The notes beneath the pieces are model-generated. The model did no database searches. It was not told where the DNA came from and saw only the letters and a list, made by a program, of their open reading frames with translations. From positions 62,001 through 126,000 of the forward strand of contig SUVV01000001.1 of the NCBI GenBank assembly GCA_015061805.1: a stretch of DNA of 64,000 nucleotides. Reading direction: 5' to 3'. The first letter of the stretch is position 1. The number at the start of each line of letters is the position of its first letter. Positions 15,098-24,291 of this stretch are shown one piece after another. A program made the position numbers and the translations under genes. Source of the DNA: Lentisphaerota bacterium (GTDB lineage: Bacteria > Verrucomicrobiota > Lentisphaeria > Victivallales > Victivallaceae).

Positions 15098-16608
15098 ATC
15101 AACTTCAGACGTCCGGCACGCCCCCGGAGAGAGAAAGATTTTCCGGATAAATTCAAATTGGGGTTGTAAAAGGGATCGCCGTTTTCCAGAATCTTTTGGT
15201 GCCGCGCTTCAAAAAGTGCCGCTTCTCGCGCGATGCGCTGTTGTTTTACCAGCGTATCCTCCCTGCCGCGCGAAAGGGATTCATGGTGAAACAGTTCAGC
15301 ATACGGAGTGAAAATAACCCGCTTTCCGGATTCACGCATCCGCAAACAGAAATCCACATCATTGTAGGCAATGCCCAGAGTTTCATCCAATCCGCCGAGC
15401 GAGAGAAAATCACTCTTTCGCACCACAGCACAGGCGAAGGTCACCGCCGAAAATTCTCTGGCACACCTCAGCGTATTGAGATATCCGGCATCGTCCGGAG
15501 AAACTCCGGACGAGTGATGCGCCGCAATGCTCCCCATGCCGATAATGATGCCGCCATGCTGAAGCGAACCATCCCAATAGGCAAGTTTAGCACCCGCAAC
15601 GCCCACATCCGGCATCTGGGCAAATTGCAGCATCTCCTCCAAAAATCCCGGAGTGATGACTTCGGTATCATTGTTGAGAAACAGGATATATTCCCCGGAG
15701 CAATGCTCAACACCGAAGTTGTTGATTCTGGAATAATTAAATGCCTCTTTCACCGGATAATCGACCACTTTTATCCGGCTGTCCCGGGACAAATCCCTGT
15801 AATAATCAAAGAGTTGCACTTCTGTCGAACCGTTTTCCACAATGACGATTTCAAAATTGCGCCACGAACATTTTCCGATGATCGAATCGACACACCGCTT
15901 CAGCACCGCACAATTATTGTGACTGGGAATGAGTATCGACACCAACGGCTCTCCGGCAATTGCATATTTTATCCTCCGGCATCCGGCATTGAGCGTTATG
16001 CTCTCAACCTCAATACCGCAGCGTTTGAGATGTTCGGCGACACAAACCCTGTTATCAACATATTCCGGTTCTCCGCGATGAGTGTACAACACCTGCGGCA
16101 GGTGTCCTATGGAAAATCCATTTTCAAAGGCGCGCAACATGAGATCGGTATTGGAAGTTTCCGGATACTTGCGGAAAAAATCACTTTTAACCGCGATCAC
16201 TTTGCCGCAGTAATCAAAAGAACGCAGATATTCCAATGCAAAATCCGGACGCAATTCATAGGAAAATTTCCCATCCGGCTCAACGATCGCACTGTCAAAA
16301 TAGAGCACTCCGCACTCCGGATGCTTTTGCAGAAATTCCGCAATATAAAGCAATGCACCACGGCAGAAACGGACATCTCCGGCATTGCCGCAAAGCACCC
16401 ATTCTCCATCCGTATCCACCAATTCCGCAGACTCCGGGTCAACACAATCCGGCAATGAGTCAACCACGGCAAAACGCGGAAATTCCCCCTGCAATTCCGG
16501 AAGAGTTTTGCTCTCTACTTTCCGCGGCGGAAAAATCCGGTCAAGCACCACCATCAAGGTCTGCTTGAAGCCATAGTTCCGGAGGAAAGAAATGAGAGAT
16601 TTCAACAC
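15076..16608 (-). CDS. Glycosyltransferase family 2, large form with N-terminal extension
   Basis: A 510-residue protein. A roughly 220-residue N-terminal domain resembles a degenerate GT2 (LLYIAEFLQKHPECGVLYFDS), as in two-domain rhamnan-synthesis-type glycosyltransferases. A canonical GT2 domain follows: VSILIPSHNNCAVLKRCVDSI, VENGSTE, FLNNDTEVI and a C-terminal GIAYNDVDFCLRMRESG. The start is GTG 16608, with AAGGAG four bases upstream. It is the last gene of the operon that begins with the acyl-CoA ligase. It probably elongates a surface glycan; substrate unknown. Confidence 0.8.
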   Translation of the reverse strand: MLKSLISFLRNYGFKQTLMVVLDRIFPPRKVESKTLPELQGEFPRFAVVDSLPDCVDPESAELVDTDGEWVLCGNAGDVRFCRGALLYIAEFLQKHPECGVLYFDSAIVEPDGKFSYELRPDFALEYLRSFDYCGKVIAVKSDFFRKYPETSNTDLMLRAFENGFSIGHLPQVLYTHRGEPEYVDNRVCVAEHLKRCGIEVESITLNAGCRRIKYAIAGEPLVSILIPSHNNCAVLKRCVDSIIGKCSWRNFEIVIVENGSTEVQLFDYYRDLSRDSRIKVVDYPVKEAFNYSRINNFGVEHCSGEYILFLNNDTEVITPGFLEEMLQFAQMPDVGVAGAKLAYWDGSLQHGGIIIGMGSIAAHHSSGVSPDDAGYLNTLRCAREFSAVTFACAVVRKSDFLSLGGLDETLGIAYNDVDFCLRMRESGKRVIFTPYAELFHHESLSRGREDTLVKQQRIAREAALFEARHQKILENGDPFYNPNLNLSGKSFSLRGRAGRLKLIQRKNRS

Positions 16609-16609
16609 A

Positions 16610-17494
16610 TCACTCCTTGATCTGTTTGAATGTCACCAGCGCTTCTTTGGCGCACTTGCGCAGGAATGCAGCATCGGTTTTACCGATTTTTGGAGCGACA
16701 TAGGTGATCTTTTCGGGATCGATACCGTAGAGGAAACCGCACCAAACTGCCGCCTGCAGATATTCGCCGCGCATATTGAGATGGTTGGTATCGCGGTAAA
16801 TAACCATTTCACCATCGTCATTTTTCCGCCAGCGGAAGTTTCCAACTACATCGCCGGCCTGACGCGGCAGATCTGGCCATTGCAGCGTATCAAGCATCGC
16901 CCAGTCATAGTTTTCAAACTTTTTTTCACTCAATTTGCGGGAAATTTGAACCGCATATCCGGTGGGGATCATCCGGAAACCGTAATCTTTTGCCAATTGA
17001 TCATAGGCTTTTTCCAGACGCGAATACATTTCGCCATTGCCGATATCGTTTTCGCGCAGAAACGGTGCATCGGCGCGATAACTCCAGGTCTGCTGAATGA
17101 TGATCTCCGCCTGCGGCTGATATTTTTTTATTTGCGAAATCAACTTATCCGCATAGGGCTGATATGTCACATAATCAACGCTGTATCGGCTTGCCTGCTG
17201 AATGGTGACGACATCATATTTTCCACTTTTAAGCAAAGCGTTGACATTACCGGGGAACTCCGGTTTTCTCAAGGTGGAACTGTCCCATACGGTAATACGG
17301 TAAGGTTTGAAATCCGGATTTTTTCCGGCTTCAACAAAATTGTTCCAATGAGTTTCCAACGAACAGCCGCCGATGTAGCAGCTGGTCAGCTTCAATTTAT
17401 TACCCGGGAAGCAACGCACCATTTGCGGCAGAAACTTTCCGACGCAGATGGAAAAACTGTTACCAATCATCAGTACATTGAGACTCTTGCCCAT
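16610..17494 (-). CDS. DUF4886-type SGNH-like protein, no signal peptide
   Basis: 294 residues. Begins NVLMIGNSFSICVGKFL, the DUF4886 version of SGNH block I, followed by IGGCSLETHW, YDVVTIQQAS, IIQQTWSYR and a C-terminal DTNHLNMRGEYL carrying the Asp/His pair. DUF4886 proteins are predicted esterases that accompany polysaccharide-degrading genes in Bacteroidota and PVC bacteria; no activity can be assigned from sequence. It lacks the signal peptide of its paralogue upstream (17498-18442), to which it is clearly related along its length, so the pair may act in different compartments. The stop overlaps the ATGTG region before the GT2 gene. Confidence 0.75.
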   Translation of the reverse strand: MGKSLNVLMIGNSFSICVGKFLPQMVRCFPGNKLKLTSCYIGGCSLETHWNNFVEAGKNPDFKPYRITVWDSSTLRKPEFPGNVNALLKSGKYDVVTIQQASRYSVDYVTYQPYADKLISQIKKYQPQAEIIIQQTWSYRADAPFLRENDIGNGEMYSRLEKAYDQLAKDYGFRMIPTGYAVQISRKLSEKKFENYDWAMLDTLQWPDLPRQAGDVVGNFRWRKNDDGEMVIYRDTNHLNMRGEYLQAAVWCGFLYGIDPEKITYVAPKIGKTDAAFLRKCAKEALVTFKQIKE

Positions 17495-17497
17495 GAC

Positions 17498-18442
17498 TTA
17501 CTTTCCCGGCTGTTTGTAAGTGGAAACCGCTTCCTGCGCACACTCCAAAAGGAATTTTGCCCGTTCAGCACTCATGCCCTGGGGGAGATATTTCACCGCC
17601 GTTGCCGGCTGTTCAAACAGAAAACTGAACCATACTGCCCCCTGCATAAATTCACCGTGGGGATTGAGGTGAGACATATCTTTGATAATACAATACTTTT
17701 TAGTTTTCCGGTGTTTCCCCCACTTGCAATATCCGACGACTTCACCCTCAAAGGCGTGAGGTACAGGATTTTTCAAAGCTTCAAGCGCCTTGAAATCCGG
17801 CTTAACGAATTTGACCGGAGTTTTGGCACGGAAAATCTGAACCGCATATCCGGTGGGAATCACCCGGAAACCGTTTTCTTTGGCAAGTTTTGCATAAGCG
17901 GCTTCAAGTTTATTATACATGATGGTGTTGTCGATTTTCCACGATTTCAGCCGAGCGGAATCGCTGCGGTAACTCCAGGTCTGCTGGATGACGATCTCGG
18001 CCTGCGGCTGATATTTTTTTATAACAGCGATAAGATTTTTTGCATAGGGCTGATAAGTTTCATACTTCCAGCTGTTGGCACTGTTCTGCTGAATGGTGAT
18101 GATGTCATATTTATTATTTTTATTTTTGAGCAATTCATTGACATTGCCGCGTCTGTTAGTTTTGCCAGACAAATTGGCACTATCCCAGAAACTGAGACCG
18201 TAAGGAGCATACTTGGGATCTTTCTCTGCCTTGCACCACTCGTCCCAATGGCGTTTCAGAGAACACCCCCCGATGCTGGCTCCGGTAAGAATCAGCCGGC
18301 ATCCGGGAACTGAAGCGGTGAGTTTCGGCAGAGTACGCACCGCAGATGCAGAAAAACTGTTCCCGATTGCCAGAACTTTAAGTTCTTTGCCTGACAACGT
18401 ACAGCAAAAAGCAATAATCAGTAACAAAACAGTTTTTTTCAT
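17498..18442 (-). CDS. DUF4886-type SGNH-like protein, secreted
   Basis: A 314-residue paralogue of the following gene. Signal peptide KKTVLLLIIAFCCTLSG, then LKVLAIGNSFSASAVRTL (block I Ser), IGGCSLKRHWDEW, YDIITIQQNS, VIQQTWSYRS and DMSHLNPHGEFM (Asp/His pair). Probably an exported esterase acting on acylated glycans, inferred from the SGNH fold and neighbourhood only. AAGGA stands nine bases before ATG. It is three bases downstream of the PanE-like gene and three bases upstream of its paralogue, so these form one transcript. Confidence 0.77.
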   Translation of the reverse strand: MKKTVLLLIIAFCCTLSGKELKVLAIGNSFSASAVRTLPKLTASVPGCRLILTGASIGGCSLKRHWDEWCKAEKDPKYAPYGLSFWDSANLSGKTNRRGNVNELLKNKNNKYDIITIQQNSANSWKYETYQPYAKNLIAVIKKYQPQAEIVIQQTWSYRSDSARLKSWKIDNTIMYNKLEAAYAKLAKENGFRVIPTGYAVQIFRAKTPVKFVKPDFKALEALKNPVPHAFEGEVVGYCKWGKHRKTKKYCIIKDMSHLNPHGEFMQGAVWFSFLFEQPATAVKYLPQGMSAERAKFLLECAQEAVSTYKQPGK

Positions 18443-18445
18443 TAT

Positions 18446-19333
18446 TCACAATCCTTTTATTTTTTCCAAAACAAGTTTATTATTTGGTACATCGATTCCG
18501 AATTTTTCAGCAAGATGGCAGACGGTTCCGGCAAAAGCCTCGACTTCAGTTTCCCGTCCGGCTTCGACATCCTGAAGCATGGAGGTCTTGACATCGGCAG
18601 GCATCTTGCAGATGACCATCATGGCGCTGTCGATGACCTCATCGCCGAGCTGGACTCCGGCAGCCCTGCCGACTGCGACCGCTTCCTCCATCAAATCCCA
18701 CGCGAAGCGGAGCATTTTCGGATCTTTCTGAACCGTACCATAATCAGCCTTAAAAAATCCCTGAGTCTGATTGATACCGACGTTGAGAACAAATTTCTGC
18801 CACATCGGGATTTCGAAATTATCCGGCGTTTCCACTTCGACTCCGGCAGTTCTCAAGACTCCGGCGGCAAAATCCAATGCAGACTTCTCTCCGCCGCAGT
18901 AAAAGGCTCCGACGCCGTCAAAACTGATCTTGTTTCCGGTTCGGACGCTGGCGTGACCGAGGTGGAAACCTTTGAGCACGGTCGATCCCGGGAAACGCTC
19001 CTGAATAACGCCGCTTGCGGAAATGCCGTTCAAGACCGGCAGGAACACCGTTTTTTCACTCACCGCCGGAACGACACACTCCAACGCCTCGCGCAGGGAG
19101 GTCATTTTGGTCGCCACGATCACCAGATCGGCGGCGCTCAACTCTTCGGGGGAAACAAAGTTAAGAGGAAGTTTTTCTCCGTTGAGAAAAATACCTTCTT
19201 TGCGGTAACGCTCCAATCGCTCTCCGGAGGCAGCGACCGAGAGTTTCACCGCCGGACACTTTGCCAATTCAGCTGCCGCCAGAACGCCGATCGCTCCGGC
19301 TCCCAGCAGCACTACATGGGTTTGTTTATTCAT
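18446..19333 (-). CDS. Ketopantoate reductase family (PanE/ApbA-like) oxidoreductase
   Basis: 295 residues. The N-terminal Rossmann motif VVLLGAGAIGVLAAAEL is followed by IVATKMTSLREAL and LPVLNGIS, matching the NADP-dependent 2-dehydropantoate 2-reductase family (ketopantoate to pantoate in pantothenate synthesis). The C-terminal all-helical domain has the catalytic-Lys region MWQKFVLNVGINQ. The context (acyl-CoA ligase upstream with ATGA overlap; DUF4886 and GT2 downstream) is not a pantothenate operon, so it may reduce another 2-oxo acid. Hence no gene symbol. Confidence 0.8.
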   Translation of the reverse strand: MNKQTHVVLLGAGAIGVLAAAELAKCPAVKLSVAASGERLERYRKEGIFLNGEKLPLNFVSPEELSAADLVIVATKMTSLREALECVVPAVSEKTVFLPVLNGISASGVIQERFPGSTVLKGFHLGHASVRTGNKISFDGVGAFYCGGEKSALDFAAGVLRTAGVEVETPDNFEIPMWQKFVLNVGINQTQGFFKADYGTVQKDPKMLRFAWDLMEEAVAVGRAAGVQLGDEVIDSAMMVICKMPADVKTSMLQDVEAGRETEVEAFAGTVCHLAEKFGIDVPNNKLVLEKIKGL

Positions 19334-20970
19334 TTTATCTCATTCTGCATGGCGACCAGTTTGTCGGCGCCGTAAAGTTTGCGGAGTTTGGGTTTCTCGA
19401 TTTTTCCGGTGGGGTTGCGGGGGACTTCGGCAAAGATGATCTTGCGCGGCCGCTGATAGCGCGGCAGATCAAGACAGAACTCATCGACTGCCGCCTGATT
19501 AAGTTCAAAATCCGGTTTGACTTCAATAACGGCGGCGGCGATCTCGCCGAGCCGGGCATCTGGCAAACCGATCACGGCGACATCCTTTATTGCCGGATGA
19601 CGGCGGAGGAAATCTTCGATTTGCACCGGATAGAGGTTTTCGCCCCCGGAAATGATAACATCTTTTTTGCGGTCCACAAGATAGATAAAGCCATCTTCGG
19701 ATTCCCGCGCCATATCGCCGGTGTAGAGCCAGCCGTCCGCAGAAAGCACTTCGGCAGTAGCTTTTTCATCCTTGTAGTAGCACTTCATCACCCCATCGCC
19801 ACGCACCGCAAGTTCACCGACGACACCGCGGGGGAGCGGGTTGCGTTTTTCGTCAACAATGGCAGTTTCCCAACCGTAACCGGCAACGCCGATGGCACCG
19901 ACATGATCGATATTTTCGATACCGAGGTGAACAGCACCGGGTCCGATGGATTCGCTCAAACCGTAGTTTGTATCATAGTCATGCTCCGGGAATATCTGTT
20001 TCCAGCGCTTGATCAGACTCGGAGGAACCGGCTGGGCGCCGATGTGCATCAAACGCCAACGCGAAAGGTCATATTCGTCAAGTTTGATATCCCCGCGATC
20101 AATGGCATCAAGAATATCCTGCGCCCACGGCACCAGAAGCCAGACAATGGAACACTTTTCATTGGCAGCGGCACTGATGATCCATTCAGGTTTGACTCCC
20201 CGGAGCAAAACTGCCTTGCCGCCGACCAGAAAACTGCCGAACCAGTGCATTTTTGCGCCGGTATGGTACAGCGGCGGAATGCAGAGGAACACATCATCTC
20301 TGGTTTGTCCGTGGTGCTTCTGCTCAACGATACAGGCGTGCATCAGACTGCGGTGACGGTGGACGATCGCCTTGGGGAATCCGGTTGTGCCGCTGGAGAA
20401 GTAAATCGCGGCTTCGTCATCGTCATCCAGCGGCACGCAGGGTGCCTTGCTGGAGCAGTAGGAGACCAGATCGGTGTATGATTCAGCGAAACTGGGACAA
20501 TCGCATCCGACATAAATAAAGGATTTTATCCGTGGCATGCGGTCGCAAATCGCTTCCACGCGGCCGATAAAGGTGGGACCGAAAAAGAGATAGTCCACAT
20601 CGGCAAGTTCCAGACAGTATTTGATCTCTTCGGCAGTGTAGCGGAAGTTCAACGGCACAGCGATCGCCCCGCTTTTCAGGATACCGAAGTAAAGCGGCAG
20701 CCAGTCCAGACAGTTCATCAGCAAAATACCGACCTTATCGCCCTTTTTGATCCTGCGGGTCAGCAGAAAATTGGCAAGCCGGTTGGCTTTGCGATCGAAC
20801 TCGTCCCAGGTCAGTTCGGAACGGAACGCATCAGAGCGGCCCGGTTCGATCAATGAATACTCTCTCCACGAACTGTGACGTTTTTCCAACTCCTGCGGAT
20901 TGATCTCCACCAGAGCTACATCATTGCCGTAAAGTTCGGCATTTTGTTTCAATATTTCAGTAATCGGCAT
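19330..20970 (-). CDS. Acyl-CoA synthetase / AMP-dependent ligase
   Basis: A 546-residue member of the ANL superfamily. It would activate a carboxylic acid via acyl-AMP and form a CoA thioester. Motifs in order: IYFSSGTTGFPKAIVH (P-loop), NYGLSES, YTGDMARE, the hinge VDRKKDVIISGGENLYP, and C-terminal NPTGKIEKPKLR with the catalytic Lys. A fatty or aryl acid substrate is likely; N-terminal homology alone does not separate long-chain from medium-chain types. Start ATG 20970 has TGGAG six bases upstream; the track start at 20991 has none. It leads a five-gene operon and has a strong divergent promoter (21012-21040). Confidence 0.83.
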   Translation of the reverse strand: MPITEILKQNAELYGNDVALVEINPQELEKRHSSWREYSLIEPGRSDAFRSELTWDEFDRKANRLANFLLTRRIKKGDKVGILLMNCLDWLPLYFGILKSGAIAVPLNFRYTAEEIKYCLELADVDYLFFGPTFIGRVEAICDRMPRIKSFIYVGCDCPSFAESYTDLVSYCSSKAPCVPLDDDDEAAIYFSSGTTGFPKAIVHRHRSLMHACIVEQKHHGQTRDDVFLCIPPLYHTGAKMHWFGSFLVGGKAVLLRGVKPEWIISAAANEKCSIVWLLVPWAQDILDAIDRGDIKLDEYDLSRWRLMHIGAQPVPPSLIKRWKQIFPEHDYDTNYGLSESIGPGAVHLGIENIDHVGAIGVAGYGWETAIVDEKRNPLPRGVVGELAVRGDGVMKCYYKDEKATAEVLSADGWLYTGDMARESEDGFIYLVDRKKDVIISGGENLYPVQIEDFLRRHPAIKDVAVIGLPDARLGEIAAAVIEVKPDFELNQAAVDEFCLDLPRYQRPRKIIFAEVPRNPTGKIEKPKLRKLYGADKLVAMQNEIK

Positions 20971-21011
20971 AATATTCTCCATCGCGAGCAATTAAAAATA
21001 TATACGGGAAT

Positions 21012-21040
21012 AATATAGCGCCGGATGAATGCTTTTTCAA
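21012..21040 (-). promoter_or_regulatory. Sigma70-type promoter of the acyl-CoA ligase operon
   Basis: On the minus strand, TTGAAA (21035-21040), a 17-base spacer and TATATT (21012-21017), 41 bases before the ATG at 20970. It is a near mirror of the efp promoter eight bases away. Confidence 0.75.
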
Positions 21041-21047
21041 GCGGGAC

Positions 21048-21076
21048 TTGAAAAACTCTTGCATTGGTGATATATT
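21048..21076 (+). promoter_or_regulatory. Sigma70-type promoter of efp
   Basis: TTGAAA (21048-21053), a 17-base spacer and TATATT (21071-21076), 53 bases before the efp ATG. The -35 boxes of the two divergent promoters are only seven bases apart. Confidence 0.8.
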
Positions 21077-21129
21077 AGAAAGACAACAGATTCATACAAA
21101 CAAAAAAACAACAATTGGAGAAAGCACAA

Positions 21130-21696
21130 ATGTTCAGCGCTTCCGACTTGAAAAAAGGACTCAAAATCCAGATCGACGGTACCCCCTGGGTCATCACCGA
21201 ATTTGAATTCTGCAAACCGGGCAAAGGCACCGCCCTCTACCGCTGCCGCATGAAAAATATGATCAACGGTTCCGGTATGGAAAAGACCTACCGTCCCACC
21301 GATAAGATCGACGAACCGAACATCGAAGAACGCGAGATGTACTACTCCTACAACGATGGTCACAACTTCGTTTTCAGCGATCCTGAAACCTATGAAGAAT
21401 TGAGCGTCGCTCCGGAAAAACTCGGCGATAAAGCCTACTTCCTGATCGAAGAAAGCCTCTGCAACTTCGTTATCTTCAACGGCGAACCCATCGAAATCAC
21501 CCTGCCGACCTTCATCGAAAAAGAGATCGTCGAAACTGAACCCGGCGTTCGCGGCGATACCGCTACCAACGTGATGAAACCGGCGAAGATCGATAACGGT
21601 TTTGAAATCCAGGTTCCGCTCTTCATCAACCAGGGCGACATCGTCAAGATCGATACCCGTACCGGCACCTACGCCGAACGCGTCAGCAAGAAGTAA
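21130..21696 (+). CDS. efp: Translation elongation factor P
   Basis: 188 residues. EF-P binds between the P and E sites and rescues ribosomes stalled on polyproline. KOW-like N-terminal domain (FSASDLKKGLKIQIDG), then the loop CKPGKGTAL with Lys32 in the position that is modified in many bacteria, the central OB domain, and the C-terminal OB domain ending in DIVKIDTRTGTYAERV. Start ATG 21130 has GGAG nine bases upstream; the track start is an in-frame TTG. Monocistronic, with its own promoter and terminator. No EpmA or EarP homologue is visible nearby. Confidence 0.95.
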   Translation: MFSASDLKKGLKIQIDGTPWVITEFEFCKPGKGTALYRCRMKNMINGSGMEKTYRPTDKIDEPNIEEREMYYSYNDGHNFVFSDPETYEELSVAPEKLGDKAYFLIEESLCNFVIFNGEPIEITLPTFIEKEIVETEPGVRGDTATNVMKPAKIDNGFEIQVPLFINQGDIVKIDTRTGTYAERVSKK

Positions 21697-21729
21697 TCAA
21701 CGCTTCAACAGCTGATCAAAGCGAAAAAC

Positions 21730-21760
21730 ATACCGCACAAAATGTGCGGTATATTTTTTT
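21730..21760 (+). terminator. Terminator of efp
   Basis: ATACCGCAC (21730-21738) pairs with GTGCGGTAT (21744-21752) around an AAAAT loop and is followed by ATTTTTTT. Confidence 0.9.
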
Positions 21761-21768
21761 CCGGATAT

Positions 21769-21797
21769 TTGAATTATTTCCCGCGCAGTGATAAGTT
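21769..21797 (+). promoter_or_regulatory. Possible promoter of the sialate O-acetylesterase gene
   Basis: TTGAAT, a 17-base spacer and TAAGTT, 42 bases before the ATG. The -10 is weak compared with the other promoters in the window. Confidence 0.4.
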
Positions 21798-21838
21798 ATA
21801 AATGTAAAAATTCAGTATATATCAATAAGGAATAAAAA

Positions 21839-23785
21839 ATGCGGCTTGCTTCACTTTTTCAAAATGGTGCGGTCTTTCAACGCAACGCGGTGATCCCGGT
21901 CTGGGGCAAGACGGTCGCCGACACGCTGGTCACCGGTAAATTTCACGATTCAACGGTCTATTGCCGCAGTTCGGCTTCGGGAGAATTCAAACTCTTTTTT
22001 CCGGCAGAAAATGCCGGAGGTCCCTTCACCCTTGAAATCAGCGCCGGAGATGACCGGATCGAAGTCAAAGATATTCTGGTAGGTGAAGTCTGGCTGGCTT
22101 CCGGTCAGTCCAATATGCAGTACAAACTTCTGTCGAACTGGCAGGCTGACAAAAAAGATCAGGCAGAGCCGCTCTCGCACTTGCAGGAAAAAGAGTTCGC
22201 AACTCAAGCGGAAAATCTGAAACATTTCCGCTACTTCTCCGTCAGCCAACTCGCAAGCGGCGGTGAAGAAAGTTACTGCGGAGGAGAGTGGAAAGCAATC
22301 GATACCGGCTGTTCCGCTGTCGCCGCATGGTTCGGACTCTATCTGCAAAGAGAGTTGGACGTCCCGATCGGCATCATCGTTTCAGCATGGGGCGGAACCG
22401 TCGCCGAAGCATGGATGAGTCAGGCCGCACTCAATGCCGATCCCCGAACCCGGCAAAATGTTGTTGACTGCCGCGCCAATCAACTGAATATCAAAAATTT
22501 TGAAATCTCGGAAAACAGTACATTATCTCAACGGATCATCTCCCTGCTCCGTCCGGATGGAAAAAATGAGGGTTTTGAAGCCGGTTTCCACACCCGCGAT
22601 TTCGATGACAGTTCGTGGCAGACGATGGCAGTGCCCAACAGCTGGATCAAACAGGGCTTCGCCGGAAACGGTGCGGTCTGGATACGCCGCAAGATCACCC
22701 TGCCCGAAAATTGGAAATCGACTGATCTGTTCTTTTATGCATCTGCCATTGACAAGCAGGATATCAGTTACTTCAACGGTGTCGAAATCGGCAGAACCGG
22801 TTCCGGAGCCTCGCTAAGCACCTACGACAAGCCCCGACGCTATCCGATTCCGGCGGCGATCAACGATTCCCGCGAAGCCGTTATCGCCGTCCGGGGATAT
22901 TCCGCCTGTTACGATGGAAGTTTCGTCGGCGAATGGTACATCGGAAACAGTGCCACCGGGGAGACCATCGACATCACCGGCGACTGGAAGATCGGCGTTG
23001 AACTCGACCTCGGTATCGCCCGCCCGAAAATGGATAAATCAATCTACGGCCCCGGCAATCCCAACACTCCTTCGATACTTTTTGACAGCATGATCCGTCC
23101 GCTGATCCCCTACGCCATCGCCGGAACCCTTTGGTATCAGGGCGAAAGCAACGCAATAACCATTGAACAATCGACCAACTATTTTGAATTGCTGAAACAT
23201 CTGATCGAAGACTGGCGCTACTTCTGGCAGACCCCGGAGATGCCGTTTTTCATCGTTCAACTTGCCGGATACGGAAAAAATGCTCCTTACCTGCATGATT
23301 CGGCGTGGGCATACCTGCGCGAAGCCCAGCGCCTGCTTGCCAAAAATCATCACGACACCTACATCGCGACTGCCATCGACTGCGGTGACGAACGCGATAT
23401 CCATCCGCAGGACAAAGAGAGTGTCGGCTACCGCCTTGCCATGTGCGCGCTGAATAAAGTCTACAACCGCGCTGATATCGTCCCCGGCGGTCCGGAACTG
23501 CTCCGGGCGGAAAATGCCGCTCCGGGCTGTGTCCGTCTGGATTTCGAGTGGAGCGAAGGCATGCATCTGAACGAAGAAGCCGGACAGAGTTTCTATCTTT
23601 CCGGGAATGGCGAGGAGTTCATTCCGGCTGACCGCGCTGAAATCCGCGGCAACGCGGTGCTTCTTACCAGCAGCAAACTTGATTCCGTCAAGCGTGTCCG
23701 TTACGCGTGGGGAGATTTCAGCATCAGTTCCCTTTACAATGCCGACGGCTTCCCCACCCTGCCCTTTGATGTTGAAGTAATATGA
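21839..23785 (+). CDS. Sialate O-acetylesterase-family protein
   Basis: 648 residues. Catalytic Ser block ASGQSNMQ follows an N-terminal beta domain (FQNGAVFQRNAVIPVWG, typical of the family start). A beta-sandwich insertion domain (FHTRDFDDSSWQTM... WIRRKITLP) separates the two halves of the esterase. The second half has WYQGESNA and DERDIHPQDKESVGYRLA with the catalytic Asp/His. It removes acetyl groups from sialic acids or other glycans. Most relatives carry a signal peptide; this one starts MRLASLFQNG with none, so it may act on imported sugars. It is coupled by ATGA to a GNAT gene. Confidence 0.85.
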   Translation: MRLASLFQNGAVFQRNAVIPVWGKTVADTLVTGKFHDSTVYCRSSASGEFKLFFPAENAGGPFTLEISAGDDRIEVKDILVGEVWLASGQSNMQYKLLSNWQADKKDQAEPLSHLQEKEFATQAENLKHFRYFSVSQLASGGEESYCGGEWKAIDTGCSAVAAWFGLYLQRELDVPIGIIVSAWGGTVAEAWMSQAALNADPRTRQNVVDCRANQLNIKNFEISENSTLSQRIISLLRPDGKNEGFEAGFHTRDFDDSSWQTMAVPNSWIKQGFAGNGAVWIRRKITLPENWKSTDLFFYASAIDKQDISYFNGVEIGRTGSGASLSTYDKPRRYPIPAAINDSREAVIAVRGYSACYDGSFVGEWYIGNSATGETIDITGDWKIGVELDLGIARPKMDKSIYGPGNPNTPSILFDSMIRPLIPYAIAGTLWYQGESNAITIEQSTNYFELLKHLIEDWRYFWQTPEMPFFIVQLAGYGKNAPYLHDSAWAYLREAQRLLAKNHHDTYIATAIDCGDERDIHPQDKESVGYRLAMCALNKVYNRADIVPGGPELLRAENAAPGCVRLDFEWSEGMHLNEEAGQSFYLSGNGEEFIPADRAEIRGNAVLLTSSKLDSVKRVRYAWGDFSISSLYNADGFPTLPFDVEVI

Positions 23786-24288
23786 AAAATCTCACTTTTG
23801 AACAACTCAATACCCCGGATGCGCTGCAGATCGTCCGGGATATTGCAGCTGACATCTGGCCCAAAACTTTTTCAAACATATTAAGTCGGGAGCAGATCGT
23901 CTACATGATGGAGATGATGTACGCCCCGGCAGTCATGGAAAAAGAACTTGCCGACGGTTACCGTTTTGAAATCATACGGGTTGACGATATTCCGGCCGGA
24001 TACATGGTCTGGTCGGCATATCCGGCACACCCCGGCACGGCAAAACTGCACAAACTTTATCTGCTTCAGGAGTATCACCGTCAGGGTATCGGTTCGGCGA
24101 TGCTGACCCACGTTGCCGCCCGCGCCGAAGCCGCCGGATTTTCCCGGTTGCGCCTCAACGTCAACAAAAACAATGAAGCGGCCAAAAGATCCTATCTCCG
24201 CAACGGTTTTTCAACGGTGGAATCGGTAAAAATCGATATCGGCAACGGCTTTTTCATGGATGATTTTGTCATGGAAAAAGCGCTGTGA
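23782..24288 (+). CDS. GNAT-family N-acetyltransferase
   Basis: 168 residues. The acetyl-CoA binding signature lies in LYLLQEYHRQGIGSAML (motif A, R/Q-x-x-G-x-G/A pattern), with motif B in RLRLNVNKNNEAAKRSYLRNGF. The substrate is unknown; small single-domain GNATs act on amines, amino acids or protein N-termini. ATGA overlap with the sialate O-acetylesterase gene indicates coupled translation. It ends three bases before the stop of the convergent AraC gene. Confidence 0.8.
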   Translation: MKNLTFEQLNTPDALQIVRDIAADIWPKTFSNILSREQIVYMMEMMYAPAVMEKELADGYRFEIIRVDDIPAGYMVWSAYPAHPGTAKLHKLYLLQEYHRQGIGSAMLTHVAARAEAAGFSRLRLNVNKNNEAAKRSYLRNGFSTVESVKIDIGNGFFMDDFVMEKAL

Positions 24289-24291
24289 CAA

